From the NCBI RefSeq assembly GCF_018417475.1, contig NZ_CP054856.1, positions 1,891,001 through 1,955,000 of the forward strand: a stretch of DNA of 64,000 nucleotides, read 5' to 3'. Origin of the DNA: Novosphingobium decolorationis. Lineage in GTDB: Bacteria; Pseudomonadota; Alphaproteobacteria; Sphingomonadales; Sphingomonadaceae. Shown here in pieces: positions 44,681 to 52,337 of the stretch. The stretch's first letter is position 1, and every line of letters begins with the position of its first letter. The position numbers were made by a program, and so were the translations under genes. The notes beneath the pieces are model-generated. The model searched no databases, was not told the origin of the DNA, and worked only from the letters and a program-made list of their open reading frames with translations.

Positions 44681-46032
44681 TCTGCCGCCTCCATCATTTC
44701 TGCGGGCGTTGCATCCTTCTCGATCCCGTCCAGCATGATCTGGGCCCAGAACTCGTGCTGGCGCACGAAGAGACCTTCGTCTTCCGAACGTTCGCTGGAA
44801 AGGAGCGGGTTCATGCCCATGGCCTTGGCGTTCGCGTCGGGACCTTCGATCCAGCGGGTCGCGCCGCGGCTGAGGTCGTTCCAGAGCGAACCGGCGCCTT
44901 CGTAGGCGTGCTGGCAGCTGCGGAATTCTTCGAGGTCATCGGGCGTTCCCATCCCCGAGACGTTGAAGAAGTCCTCGTACTGGCGGATGCGGTGTGCACG
45001 GTCCTGTGCGCTCTCGCCCTTCGGAGCGTAGCAGTAAATCGTCACCTCGGTGGTGTGCACGTCGAGCGGGCGCACGACGCGGATCTGGGTCGAGAACTGG
45101 TCCATCAGGAAGACATTGGGATAGAGCGCAAGATTGCGCGTCTGCTCCATGATGAACTTGGCCTTCTGTTCACCAAGCCGGGCTTCCAGATCGTCCTTGC
45201 GGTTCCAGATCGGGCGCACTTCGGGGTTCATCACCTGCGTCCAGAGCAGGATGTGGCCATGCTCGAAACCGTAGACACCGCTTGCCGGGGCCTTGGACCA
45301 GCCATTGGCGTCGACCGCCTTGGTGCCGCCTTCAGCGCGGCGGCCCATGGTCGACTGGTAGTTCTCGTGGACCGAGCTGACGTGGTAGCCGTCGCACCCG
45401 TTTTCCATCTGCATCTTCCAGTTGCCATCGAAGGTGTAGCTGGAATTGCCGACGAGGACTTCCAGGCCTTCGGGCGCCTGGTCGACCATCTGGTCGATGA
45501 TGACCTTGGCCTCGCCCAGGTGCTCCTCAAGCGGGAGCACGTCGTGGTTGAGCGAGCCGAAGATGAAGCCACGGTAGCTTTCGATCTTCACGCGCGTCAG
45601 GTCGTGCGAGCCATCGAGGTTGAAGCTTTCGGGATAGGCGCCGGTGCTGGCGTCCTTGGCGCGCAGCAGCGAACCGTCGTTCTTGAAGCTCCAGCCGTGG
45701 AAGGGGCACACGAAGAGCGGCTGGTTGCCGCGCTTCTTGCGGCACAGCTGGGCACCACGGTGGGCACAGGCGTTGACGACGCAGTGGAGCGCGTCCTCCT
45801 TGCCCCGGGTCAGAATCACGGGCACGCGGCCGATGAAGGTCGTGAAGTAGTCGTTCTTCTTTTCGACCTGGCTTTCATGGGCGAGATAGACCCAGTTGCT
45901 CTCGAAGATGTACTTCATCTCCAGTTCGAACAGTTCCGGGTCGGTGAAGACGTCCCGGCGGCAGCGAAACTCGCCGGTCTCCGGGTTGTCGACGACGGCG
46001 GTCGCCACCTTCTCTTTCAAACGATGCGTCAT
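44677..46032 (-). CDS. benA: benzoate 1,2-dioxygenase large subunit
   Basis: 451 residues. Rieske ligands in VVNACAHRGAQLCRKKRGNQ and FVCPFHGWSFKNDG. Mononuclear iron site in NGCDGYHVSSVHENYQSTMG (D-x2-H-x4-H). Close to BenA/XylX. GGGAG precedes the ATG at 46032; an upstream in-frame extension enters catA and was dropped. Electrons should come from an unlinked ferredoxin plus the reductase at 38714, since benC is not present. Confidence 0.93.
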   Translation of the reverse strand: MTHRLKEKVATAVVDNPETGEFRCRRDVFTDPELFELEMKYIFESNWVYLAHESQVEKKNDYFTTFIGRVPVILTRGKEDALHCVVNACAHRGAQLCRKKRGNQPLFVCPFHGWSFKNDGSLLRAKDASTGAYPESFNLDGSHDLTRVKIESYRGFIFGSLNHDVLPLEEHLGEAKVIIDQMVDQAPEGLEVLVGNSSYTFDGNWKMQMENGCDGYHVSSVHENYQSTMGRRAEGGTKAVDANGWSKAPASGVYGFEHGHILLWTQVMNPEVRPIWNRKDDLEARLGEQKAKFIMEQTRNLALYPNVFLMDQFSTQIRVVRPLDVHTTEVTIYCYAPKGESAQDRAHRIRQYEDFFNVSGMGTPDDLEEFRSCQHAYEGAGSLWNDLSRGATRWIEGPDANAKAMGMNPLLSSERSEDEGLFVRQHEFWAQIMLDGIEKDATPAEMMEAAE

Positions 46033-46075
46033 GATCCTGTCTCCCGTGATCGTGGTGCCCGTGTGCGGGCTATTC

Positions 46076-46990
46076 TCAGGCGGCTTCGGTTTCCGCCTCG
46101 GCGCTGGCGCGGCGGCGGGTCGAGAGCTGCTCGTCGTCCTGCGAAGTTGCCTTCTGCAGCTGGAAGTCGAACGCGAGGTCGACACGGTCGCCCTGGCGGC
46201 TCGGCACCGGCAGCAGGCCTTCGCGGGTCCCGAAGGCAAAGTCGTCCTTGGCGAAAGGATCATCGCCAAAGTTGATCTGCGTGGTCAGCGTGCGGTAGCC
46301 CGGCGCTTCCACGAAGAAGTGGACGTGCGCGGGACGGCTGCCGTGGCGGCCCAGCGCAAACATGAGCGTTTCGGTCGCGCCGCCCGGGGGGCACGAGTAG
46401 CCGCTCGGCATCTTCGAGTGGAAGACGTAGGTGCCATCCTCGCCCAGCTTGATGCGGCGGCGGTTGTTGAACGGCGTCTGCTCGGTGGTGGGGTCGAAGT
46501 GCGAGTACCACCCCTGCGAGTTGGCGTGCCAGACATGGACGATGGCGTCCTTGACGGGCTCGCCGTCCGGGCCGGTAATGGCGCCCGTCATGGTGAGGTT
46601 GTCCGCTTCGGGATCGGGGTCGCTGGTGAGGTTCGCGCCGTTCTCGACGAGCGGGGCTCCCGAGACGTAGAGCGGGCCCTCGATGGTGCGCGGCGTGCCG
46701 CCCGAAAGGCCCGCTTCGGCGTCCTTGGCGTCCATGTAGAGGTCCATGAAGTGCTCGAGGCCCGAGCCCGGAGCAATCAGGCCGAGTTCACCCGCGCCAT
46801 CGGCGAAGAACTTGATGGCGCCCCAGAATTCGTCTTCCGAGATGTCGTGCTTGACGATCACTTCCATGATCGACTCGGTCAGGTCGCGCACGATGCCCTT
46901 GAGGCGCGTGTCGCCGCCCTCCTGGCCGATGCCCGCCGCGGTATCGAGCAGCTTCTGAATTTCCGGTGTTCTTACAAAGGTCACATCCAT
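46076..46990 (-). CDS. catA: catechol 1,2-dioxygenase
   Basis: 304-residue intradiol dioxygenase. Ferric ligands: Tyr in IEGPLYVSGAPLVENGA, Tyr in NSQGWYSHFDPTT, two His in RPAHVHFFVEAPGYRTL. N-terminal helical dimer domain (FVRTPEIQKLLDTAAGI). Produces cis,cis-muconate. A C-terminal Ala/Glu-rich tail (RRRASAEAETEAA) extends past the core. Benzoate and catechol steps are thus in one operon. Confidence 0.96.
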   Translation of the reverse strand: MDVTFVRTPEIQKLLDTAAGIGQEGGDTRLKGIVRDLTESIMEVIVKHDISEDEFWGAIKFFADGAGELGLIAPGSGLEHFMDLYMDAKDAEAGLSGGTPRTIEGPLYVSGAPLVENGANLTSDPDPEADNLTMTGAITGPDGEPVKDAIVHVWHANSQGWYSHFDPTTEQTPFNNRRRIKLGEDGTYVFHSKMPSGYSCPPGGATETLMFALGRHGSRPAHVHFFVEAPGYRTLTTQINFGDDPFAKDDFAFGTREGLLPVPSRQGDRVDLAFDFQLQKATSQDDEQLSTRRRASAEAETEAA

Positions 46991-47035
46991 GGTGAACTCT
47001 CCCGATTATAGAAATTGGTTGGGCTTTGGGCGCCC

Positions 47036-47326
47036 TCAGGTGTCGTCGTCGCGAATGGCCGAGGGGTGGCGGTTGAGCGGCGTCACCTTCATCACCATGA
47101 AGGGGTAGAGCGGCAGCGCCATGAGCACGTCGTGAAGCGCCTCGTTGCTCGCGACATCGAAGATGCTGACGTTCGAATAGAGCCCGGTCTTGCGCCAGAT
47201 GTGGCGCCAGGTGCCATCGGCCTGCAGCTTCTGCGAGTAGGCCTTCTCCTCGGCCTTGAGGCGCGCGGCTTCCTCGGCGTCGAAGTCGAGGGGGATGTTG
47301 ACGTCCATTTCAACCATGAAAAGCAT
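47036..47326 (-). CDS. catC: muconolactone delta-isomerase
   Basis: 96 residues: MVEMDVNIPLDFDAEEAARL, WRHIWRKTGLYSNVSIFDV and LMALPLYPFMVMKVTPLNRH, the CatC signature. Converts muconolactone to 3-oxoadipate enol-lactone. Start at 47326 has AGGAG 11 bases upstream inside the end of catB; a second ATG nine bases later is possible. Confidence 0.96.
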   Translation of the reverse strand: MLFMVEMDVNIPLDFDAEEAARLKAEEKAYSQKLQADGTWRHIWRKTGLYSNVSIFDVASNEALHDVLMALPLYPFMVMKVTPLNRHPSAIRDDDT

Positions 47327-47332
47327 GGGGGA

Positions 47333-48490
47333 TCAGGCTCCTGTAGTGACGGCGTGGAGGCGCGGACCATCGCGGTCGCGCCGGAAATAGGCGATCTTGT
47401 CCTCGTCGAGCGCGATACCCAGGCCAGGGCCGGTCGGCACGCTCAGCGCGAAGTCGGCATAGTGCAGCGGCTCGGCCAGAATCTCGTCGGTCTGGAGAAG
47501 CGGGCCGAACAGTTCGGTACCCCAGTCGAGCTGCGGCAGGGTCGCAAAGACATGGGCCGAGGCGGCCGTGCCGACGCTGCCCTCCAGCATCGTGCCACCG
47601 TAAAGGCCAAGGCCCGCAGCCTCTGCGATCGCGGCGACTTGCGCGGTCGCAAAGAGACCGCCCGACTGCTCGATCTTGAGCGCGAAGACCGACGCGGCGC
47701 CCGCCTCGGCAATGCGCAGCGCCGAACGCGGCCCGTGCAGCGCCTCGTCGGCCATGAGCGGAATGGTCTGCCCCTGCGAGAGACGCGCCATCGCCGCGAT
47801 GTCATCGCCCGCGGTGGGCTGCTCGACGAGGTCACAGCCCACATCGTGCAGCATCGCCATGCCAAGCCGCGCCTGGGGCTCGCTCCAGTTCTGGTTGACG
47901 TCGACACGGATGCTCGCGCGGTCGCCCAGCGCCTTGCAGATCGCGCCGACATGGGCGACGTCATCGCGCACGGCGCGCTTGCCGATCTTGAGCTTGAAGA
48001 TGTTGTGACGGCGCTCGGCCAGCATCTGCTCGCCCTCGGCGATGTCACGGGCGGTGTCGCCGCTCGCCAACGTCCAGGCCACGGGCAGCGTGTCGCGCAC
48101 GCGCCCGCCGCCGATCAGCTCGGAGACGGGAACGCCCAGGCGCTTGCCCGCCATGTCGAGGAGCGCGCTTTCCACGGCGCACTTGGCAAAATGGTTGCCG
48201 CGCACGCAGGCGTTGATCCGCGCCATCGTCTCGCCCACGCGGGAGATGTCGCTCGCTTCCAGCACGGGCAGGATGTAAGTGTCGATCGCGGACTTGATGC
48301 TCTCGGGGCTCTCCTCGCCGTAGCTGAGACCACCGATGGTGGTGCCTTCCCCGAGGCCCTCCACGCCATCACCGTCAACCAGGCGCACGATCGTCATCGC
48401 CTGCGAATGCATGGTGGCCATGGCCAGAACATGCGGGCGAATTGTCGGCACATCGACAATGAAGGTATCAGCGCGATCCAACGCAGCCAT
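47333..48490 (-). CDS. catB: muconate cycloisomerase
   Basis: 385-residue enolase-superfamily enzyme. Catalytic lysine in HNIFKLKIGKRAVRDD (KxK), metal ligands in IRVDVNQNWSEPQ (Asp), DLVEQPTAG (Glu) and PLMADEALHGPRSAL (Asp), second lysine in VFALKIEQSGG. First gene of the operon, divergent from catR, with GGGAGAG before the ATG. Forms muconolactone from cis,cis-muconate. Confidence 0.96.
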   Translation of the reverse strand: MAALDRADTFIVDVPTIRPHVLAMATMHSQAMTIVRLVDGDGVEGLGEGTTIGGLSYGEESPESIKSAIDTYILPVLEASDISRVGETMARINACVRGNHFAKCAVESALLDMAGKRLGVPVSELIGGGRVRDTLPVAWTLASGDTARDIAEGEQMLAERRHNIFKLKIGKRAVRDDVAHVGAICKALGDRASIRVDVNQNWSEPQARLGMAMLHDVGCDLVEQPTAGDDIAAMARLSQGQTIPLMADEALHGPRSALRIAEAGAASVFALKIEQSGGLFATAQVAAIAEAAGLGLYGGTMLEGSVGTAASAHVFATLPQLDWGTELFGPLLQTDEILAEPLHYADFALSVPTGPGLGIALDEDKIAYFRRDRDGPRLHAVTTGA

Positions 48491-48577
48491 TGCAGCCTCT
48501 CTCCCGTGTGATTACGTTTCGAGGGAAATTTAGTACTCCCCGTGCCCGCATTCAAAGATCAATCGGGTCATGGGATT

Positions 48578-48592
48578 ATACCTGAGAGGTAT
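48578..48592. promoter_or_regulatory. CatR/BenM-type operator
   Basis: ATACCTGAGAGGTAT = ATAC-N7-GTAT, the consensus of BenM/CatM-type LysR regulators. It ends five bases before the catR ATG, so it may autoregulate catR, and it is 88 bases from catB. Confidence 0.85.
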
Positions 48593-48597
48593 CTTGA

Positions 48598-49539
48598 ATG
48601 GACCTGCGCCTCCTTCGCTACTTCGTCGCAGTCGCCGACGAAGGCAATTTCAACCGCGCGGCCGAGCGGCTGCACATCGCCCAGCCGCCCCTTTCCCGCG
48701 CGATCCAGCAACTTGAGGCGCATGTCGGGGCAACCCTGCTCGACCGTTCGAGCCGCCCCCTCCAGCTGACCAAGGTCGGCCGCCTGCTCCATTCGCAGGC
48801 GCTCCAGGTGCTCGCGCGGATCGAGGACGTGGAAGCGATGGTGCGCGCGGCCGCGACCAGCGAGCGGCGGCGCCTTGTCATCGGCTTCGTCGCCTCCACC
48901 ATCTATGCGCGCCTGCCCGAGCTCATCCGCGAATTCCGCAAGGTCGCCAAGAACGTCGAACTGGTCATGGTCGAGAGCACCACGCTCGACCAGCTGGCCG
49001 CGCTTAAGGACGGGCGCATCGATGTGGGCTTCGGGCGCATCCGTTTCGATGATCCGGCGGTGCAGCGCGTGATCCTGCGCCACGAGAAGCTTGTCGCCGC
49101 CTTCTCGCCCGACCACCCCATGGCGAGCGGGTCCGGGCCGGTGTCGCTGAGCGACCTCGCGCAGGAGCCGCAGATCATCTACCCGCGCCAGCCCCGCCCC
49201 AGCTATGCCGACCAGGTCCTCTCGCTCTGGCGCGACTACGGGATCGAGCCAAGGATCGCGCACGAGGCGCGCGAACTGCAGATCGCCATCGGCCTTGTCG
49301 CGGCCGAGGAAGGCATCGCCATCGTGCCCGAATCGGTGCGCCGCGCGCGCAGCCACGACGTCGTCTACCGCGAGCTTGCCGAGACCGCGACTTCGCCCAT
49401 CATCATGAGCCACCGCCCCGGCGACCACTCGCCCGAACTGGCGCTGATGATTGCCACGATCGCGCGCAAATACCGCGACTGGGGCTACGACGTTCCCACC
49501 GCGCTCGACGCGCACGAGGCCGCAATCGCGAGCGGTTAA
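48598..49539 (+). CDS. catR: LysR regulator of catechol/benzoate genes
   Basis: 313 residues, CatR/CatM/BenM type: MDLRLLRYFVAVADEGNFNR, AAERLHIAQPPLSRAIQQLE, AHVGATLLDRSSRPLQLT. Effector domain VIGFVASTIYARLPELIREF. Such regulators respond to cis,cis-muconate and, in BenM, benzoate. Divergent from catB. Two ATAC-N7-GTAT sites, one on each side of this gene, suggest it also controlled the disrupted transporter gene downstream. Confidence 0.94.
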   Translation: MDLRLLRYFVAVADEGNFNRAAERLHIAQPPLSRAIQQLEAHVGATLLDRSSRPLQLTKVGRLLHSQALQVLARIEDVEAMVRAAATSERRRLVIGFVASTIYARLPELIREFRKVAKNVELVMVESTTLDQLAALKDGRIDVGFGRIRFDDPAVQRVILRHEKLVAAFSPDHPMASGSGPVSLSDLAQEPQIIYPRQPRPSYADQVLSLWRDYGIEPRIAHEARELQIAIGLVAAEEGIAIVPESVRRARSHDVVYRELAETATSPIIMSHRPGDHSPELALMIATIARKYRDWGYDVPTALDAHEAAIASG

Positions 49540-49571
49540 CCCCCTGAGCGCCTTGCGCAAATTCCACCCGA

Positions 49572-49586
49572 ATACTCCCAGCGTAT
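49572..49586. promoter_or_regulatory. second CatR/BenM-type operator
   Basis: ATAC-TCCCAGC-GTAT, exact ATAC-N7-GTAT, 91 bases upstream of the benK remnant ATG. A lone GTAT half-site (ATCGGTATT) lies about 20 bases further on. Confidence 0.78.
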
Positions 49587-49676
49587 CGACCTGGCACTCA
49601 ATCGGTATTTGGCACCCCCTACTAAATCACTCAGTCTCCTGAAAAATACAAAATCACAAACCGGGAGAGTATCGAT

Positions 49677-49765
49677 ATGCAAGGTATCGATGTCGGCCGC
49701 CTGATCGAGCAGGCGCCTCTGAGTTCACTGCACAAGAAGATCATTGTCGCCTGCGCCATCCTGCT
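49677..49765 (+). pseudogene. benK: benK-type benzoate transporter, 5' remnant cut by IS6100
   Basis: ATG with GGGAGAG seven bases upstream opens MQGIDVGRLIEQAPLSSLHK followed by KIIVACAILLAL, the start of an aromatic acid:H+ symporter (MFS, BenK/PcaK type). IS6100 begins in codon 30; the frame then reads seven IS-encoded codons to a TGA at 49785-49787. The rest of the gene is not found on the other side of the element. An operator of the CatR type precedes it. The gene is not functional. Confidence 0.82.
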
Positions 49766-50645
49766 GGCTCTGTTGCAAAAATCGTGAAGCTTGAGCATGC
49801 TTGGCGGAGATTGGACGGACGGAACGATGACGGATTTCAAGTGGCGCCATTTCCAGGGTGATGTGATCCTGTGGGCGGTGCGCTGGTATTGTCGCTATCC
49901 GATCAGCTATCGCGACCTTGAGGAAATGCTGGCGGAACGCGGCATTTCGGTCGACCATACGACGATCTATCGCTGGGTCCAGTGCTACGCCCCGGAGATG
50001 GAGAAGCGGCTGCGCTGGTTCTGGCGGCGTGGCTTTGATCCGAGCTGGCGCCTGGATGAAACCTACGTCAAGGTGCGGGGCAAGTGGACCTACCTGTACC
50101 GGGCAGTCGACAAGCGGGGCGACACGATCGATTTCTACCTGTCGCCGACCCGCAGCGCCAAGGCAGCGAAGCGGTTCCTGGACAAGGCCCTGCGAGGCCT
50201 GAAGCACTGGGAAAAGCCTGCCACGCTCAATACCGACAAAGCGCCGAGCTATGGTGCAGCGATCACCGAATTGAAGCGCGAAGGAAAGCTGGACCGGGAG
50301 ACGGCCCACCGGCAGGTGAAGTATCTCAATAACGTGATCGAGGCCGATCACGGAAAGCTCAAGATACTGATCAAGCCGGTGCGCGGTTTCAAATCGATCC
50401 CCACGGCCTATGCCACGATCAAGGGATTCGAAGTCATGCGAGCCCTGCGCAAAGGACAGGCTCGCCCCTGGTGCCTGCAGCCCGGCATCAGGGGCGAGGT
50501 GCGCCTTGTGGAGAGAGCTTTTGGCATTGGGCCCTCGGCGCTGACGGAGGCCATGGGCATGCTCAACCACCATTTCGCAGCAGCCGCCTGATCGGCGCAG
50601 AGCGACAGCCTACCTCTGACTGCCGCCAATCTTTGCAACAGAGCC
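49766..50645 (+). mobile_element. IS6100, complete (IS6 family)
   Basis: Exactly 880 bp between inverted ends GGCTCTGTTGCAAA (left, 49766) and TTTGCAACAGAGCC (right, to 50645), with one transposase gene. Flanking 8-mers are ATCCTGCT and CTTTTCTG: no target duplication. This fits IS6-type adjacent deletion or cointegrate recombination rather than simple insertion. Confidence 0.95.
49827..50591 (+). CDS. tnpA: IS6100 transposase
   Basis: 254-residue DDE transposase of the IS6 family: MTDFKWRHFQGDVILWAVRW, zinc/HTH-like N-terminus with ISVDHTTIYRWVQCYAPEME. Catalytic residues in WRLDETYVKVRGKWTYLYRA (D), LNTDKAPSYGAAI (D) and NNVIEADHGKLKILIKPV (E). Matches IS6100 transposase as I know it. Start at 49827; an in-frame upstream extension lies in the IS end. 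Intact and probably active. Confidence 0.95.
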   Translation: MTDFKWRHFQGDVILWAVRWYCRYPISYRDLEEMLAERGISVDHTTIYRWVQCYAPEMEKRLRWFWRRGFDPSWRLDETYVKVRGKWTYLYRAVDKRGDTIDFYLSPTRSAKAAKRFLDKALRGLKHWEKPATLNTDKAPSYGAAITELKREGKLDRETAHRQVKYLNNVIEADHGKLKILIKPVRGFKSIPTAYATIKGFEVMRALRKGQARPWCLQPGIRGEVRLVERAFGIGPSALTEAMGMLNHHFAAAA

Positions 50646-50695
50646 CTTTTCTGCTATGATTGTCTTCCCCATCCGAACGGCATTGGGGGATCGAT

Positions 50696-50725
50696 ATGAC
50701 ATCTCTTGCCAAGTTAGGGGCGTAA
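50696..50725 (+). other. possible 9-codon leader peptide
   Basis: ATGACATCTCTTGCCAAG opens a frame MTSLAKLGA with stop TAA at 50723-50725, three bases before the GTG of the HTH gene. TTGGGGGAT lies upstream. It may couple translation to the GTG gene or be chance. Confidence 0.35.
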
Positions 50726-50728
50726 GTT

Positions 50729-51223
50729 GTGGAGCTCGCCCAAGGCGACGAGCTGCAGAGGGACTATGTGCCTCTGATCCTGCGGGCGATGGCTTGCAAG
50801 AAAGCAACTCAACGCAAACTCGCCCACCTGACCGGTATCAGCAAATCGAGGCTGGGCGTTTTGCTGCACAGCAAGCCCGAAAAACGCGTCACCATGACGC
50901 TTCCTGAATTTGAAACAATATTGCACGCGCTCGGCATGAATCTAGTGCACGCATATGTGTGCCTGAAAACCTTCAAAGGTCTCGATGAATATTATCAGAA
51001 ATGTTATTCGACGGCTGTCTTCATGCTCTGCGACATATGCGTGCGCGCGCCTGAGCGAATGATTGATGTGCTCGAGGAATTGGGTGGCTTCGATGGAACC
51101 GAGATCAGGCTGGCCTGGAGCCCGTCGCTCCAAAACGCATTGATCAAGAAGGTGACCGAGGAGGTCCAAGCTATTCATGAGCGCAGAAATCGCCTCACCC
51201 ATGGCGACGATTTCGACCTCTAG
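50729..51223 (+). CDS. HTH-domain protein of an accessory region
   Basis: 164 residues. A Cro/C1-type HTH spans about residues 20-60: KKATQRKLAHLTGISKSRLG, VLLHSKPEKRVTMTLPEFET, ILHALGMNLVHAY. The C-terminal half is helical and charged without a known domain (EVQAIHERRNRLTHGDD). GTG start; AGGGG eight bases before. No paired toxin gene is evident. Lower GC than the nif genes, immediately right of IS6100. Could be a regulator of a plasmid or TA-like unit. Confidence 0.7.
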   Translation: MELAQGDELQRDYVPLILRAMACKKATQRKLAHLTGISKSRLGVLLHSKPEKRVTMTLPEFETILHALGMNLVHAYVCLKTFKGLDEYYQKCYSTAVFMLCDICVRAPERMIDVLEELGGFDGTEIRLAWSPSLQNALIKKVTEEVQAIHERRNRLTHGDDFDL

Positions 51224-51261
51224 CCGAACTGTTCGTGGACATGGATCAGCAAACCATGCGG

Positions 51262-52227
51262 CTAGAATGTCGAGACGGACGCCTTCCTTCCGATTGTTGG
51301 GCGCAGCTGCGTGTTAGGGCCGGCTGTCGTCGAAATGATTGTCGCCTGGCGCCCGATCCCGCTCAATCGCGACCAGTTGAGCAGAACATTGTCCACATAG
51401 GCTTGCGTTTCAGGGATCTGCGGGACCAGGCCATTCCGAATCCGCCCCGGTCCTGCATTGTAGGCGGCGAGCGCGAGATGATAGTGGCCGAAACGGTCGA
51501 GCTGCTGGCGCAGATATTTCGCGCCCCCGCGCAGGTTCTCATTGATGCTGTAACGGTTGACGCCCAGTGCAACTGCCGTGTCGGGCATCAACTGTGTGAG
51601 CCCGAATGCGTTCTTGCGCGAGAAAGCGTCGGGCCGATACCGGCTTTCCCGGATGATCATGGCATCGAACAGGCCAACCGGAATGCCATATTGGCATGCG
51701 ATGTTGCTCATCATGTCGTAGTAACTAGCCCGGCGCATCTCGGCATCGGACGTCAGAAATCCGGTCGGCCGGTAACCCGGCGAAGAGCAGCCAGGCACAT
51801 AATGATAAGCCGCCGACGCGAACATGGCGCCGCCTCGCATCCAGAGCGGGACAGGCACGCTGGATGCAGGCGGGAGCTGTGCTTCGACCGCCATCGCGCC
51901 CAACTGCGCGACGCCCACATGGGCGAACGGATCTTCGGCATCGGCAGGCGCCGACCGGGGATTTGTGTCCATGAAATTGTTCGCCATCTGGAATTCCACC
52001 CATTGCCGACTGAGGTCATGCACCCGAAAGTCCCCAACCGGCGGCAACAGTGTCGCATCTGGCAGATCCCGAACTGGCGCAGCCGGCGCCGCGACGTCTT
52101 GCTTCACCGGGGCGCCCATCGCGATGAGCTGGACGCTTCGGACCGCGTGTTCAGGCCTCGAGACGGCGGGCGCTTCGACGGAACAGATCAGGCCGACGGT
52201 GGCGACACCCAAGAAAAAAGCACGCAT
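51262..52227 (-). CDS. lytic transglycosylase (SLT domain)
   Basis: 321 residues with a signal peptide (RAFFLGVATVGLICSVEAPA). C-terminal SLT domain: catalytic Glu in DAMIIRESRYRPDAFSRKNA, FGLTQLMPDTAVALGVNRYS, LALAAYNAGPGRIRNGLVPQ. It cuts peptidoglycan; such enzymes often belong to conjugation systems (VirB1-like), and the neighbours look plasmid-derived, but no other T4SS gene is here. GGGGAGG precedes the ATG. Confidence 0.88.
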   Translation of the reverse strand: MRAFFLGVATVGLICSVEAPAVSRPEHAVRSVQLIAMGAPVKQDVAAPAAPVRDLPDATLLPPVGDFRVHDLSRQWVEFQMANNFMDTNPRSAPADAEDPFAHVGVAQLGAMAVEAQLPPASSVPVPLWMRGGAMFASAAYHYVPGCSSPGYRPTGFLTSDAEMRRASYYDMMSNIACQYGIPVGLFDAMIIRESRYRPDAFSRKNAFGLTQLMPDTAVALGVNRYSINENLRGGAKYLRQQLDRFGHYHLALAAYNAGPGRIRNGLVPQIPETQAYVDNVLLNWSRLSGIGRQATIISTTAGPNTQLRPTIGRKASVSTF

Positions 52228-52337
52228 GACGACCTCCCCATTCTTGAACCGAGGAAAATGGACGCCAGCCGAGTCCATCTTGTCAATCCGCCCCGAGACA
52301 CTCTGACGGCCGGCCGCACAGCTCTTGCGAGAGCGAA

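Noticed and set aside
44755..46275. 506-residue plus-strand frame antisense to benA and catA
   Set aside because: Shadow of benA; crosses into catA on the opposite strand.
49758..50653. 8-bp target-site duplication around IS6100
   Set aside because: The flanking 8-mers are different (ATCCTGCT versus CTTTTCTG).
50729..51223. Toxin-antitoxin pair right of IS6100
   Set aside because: Only one gene with an HTH and no toxin-like partner; the nine-codon frame before it is too short.
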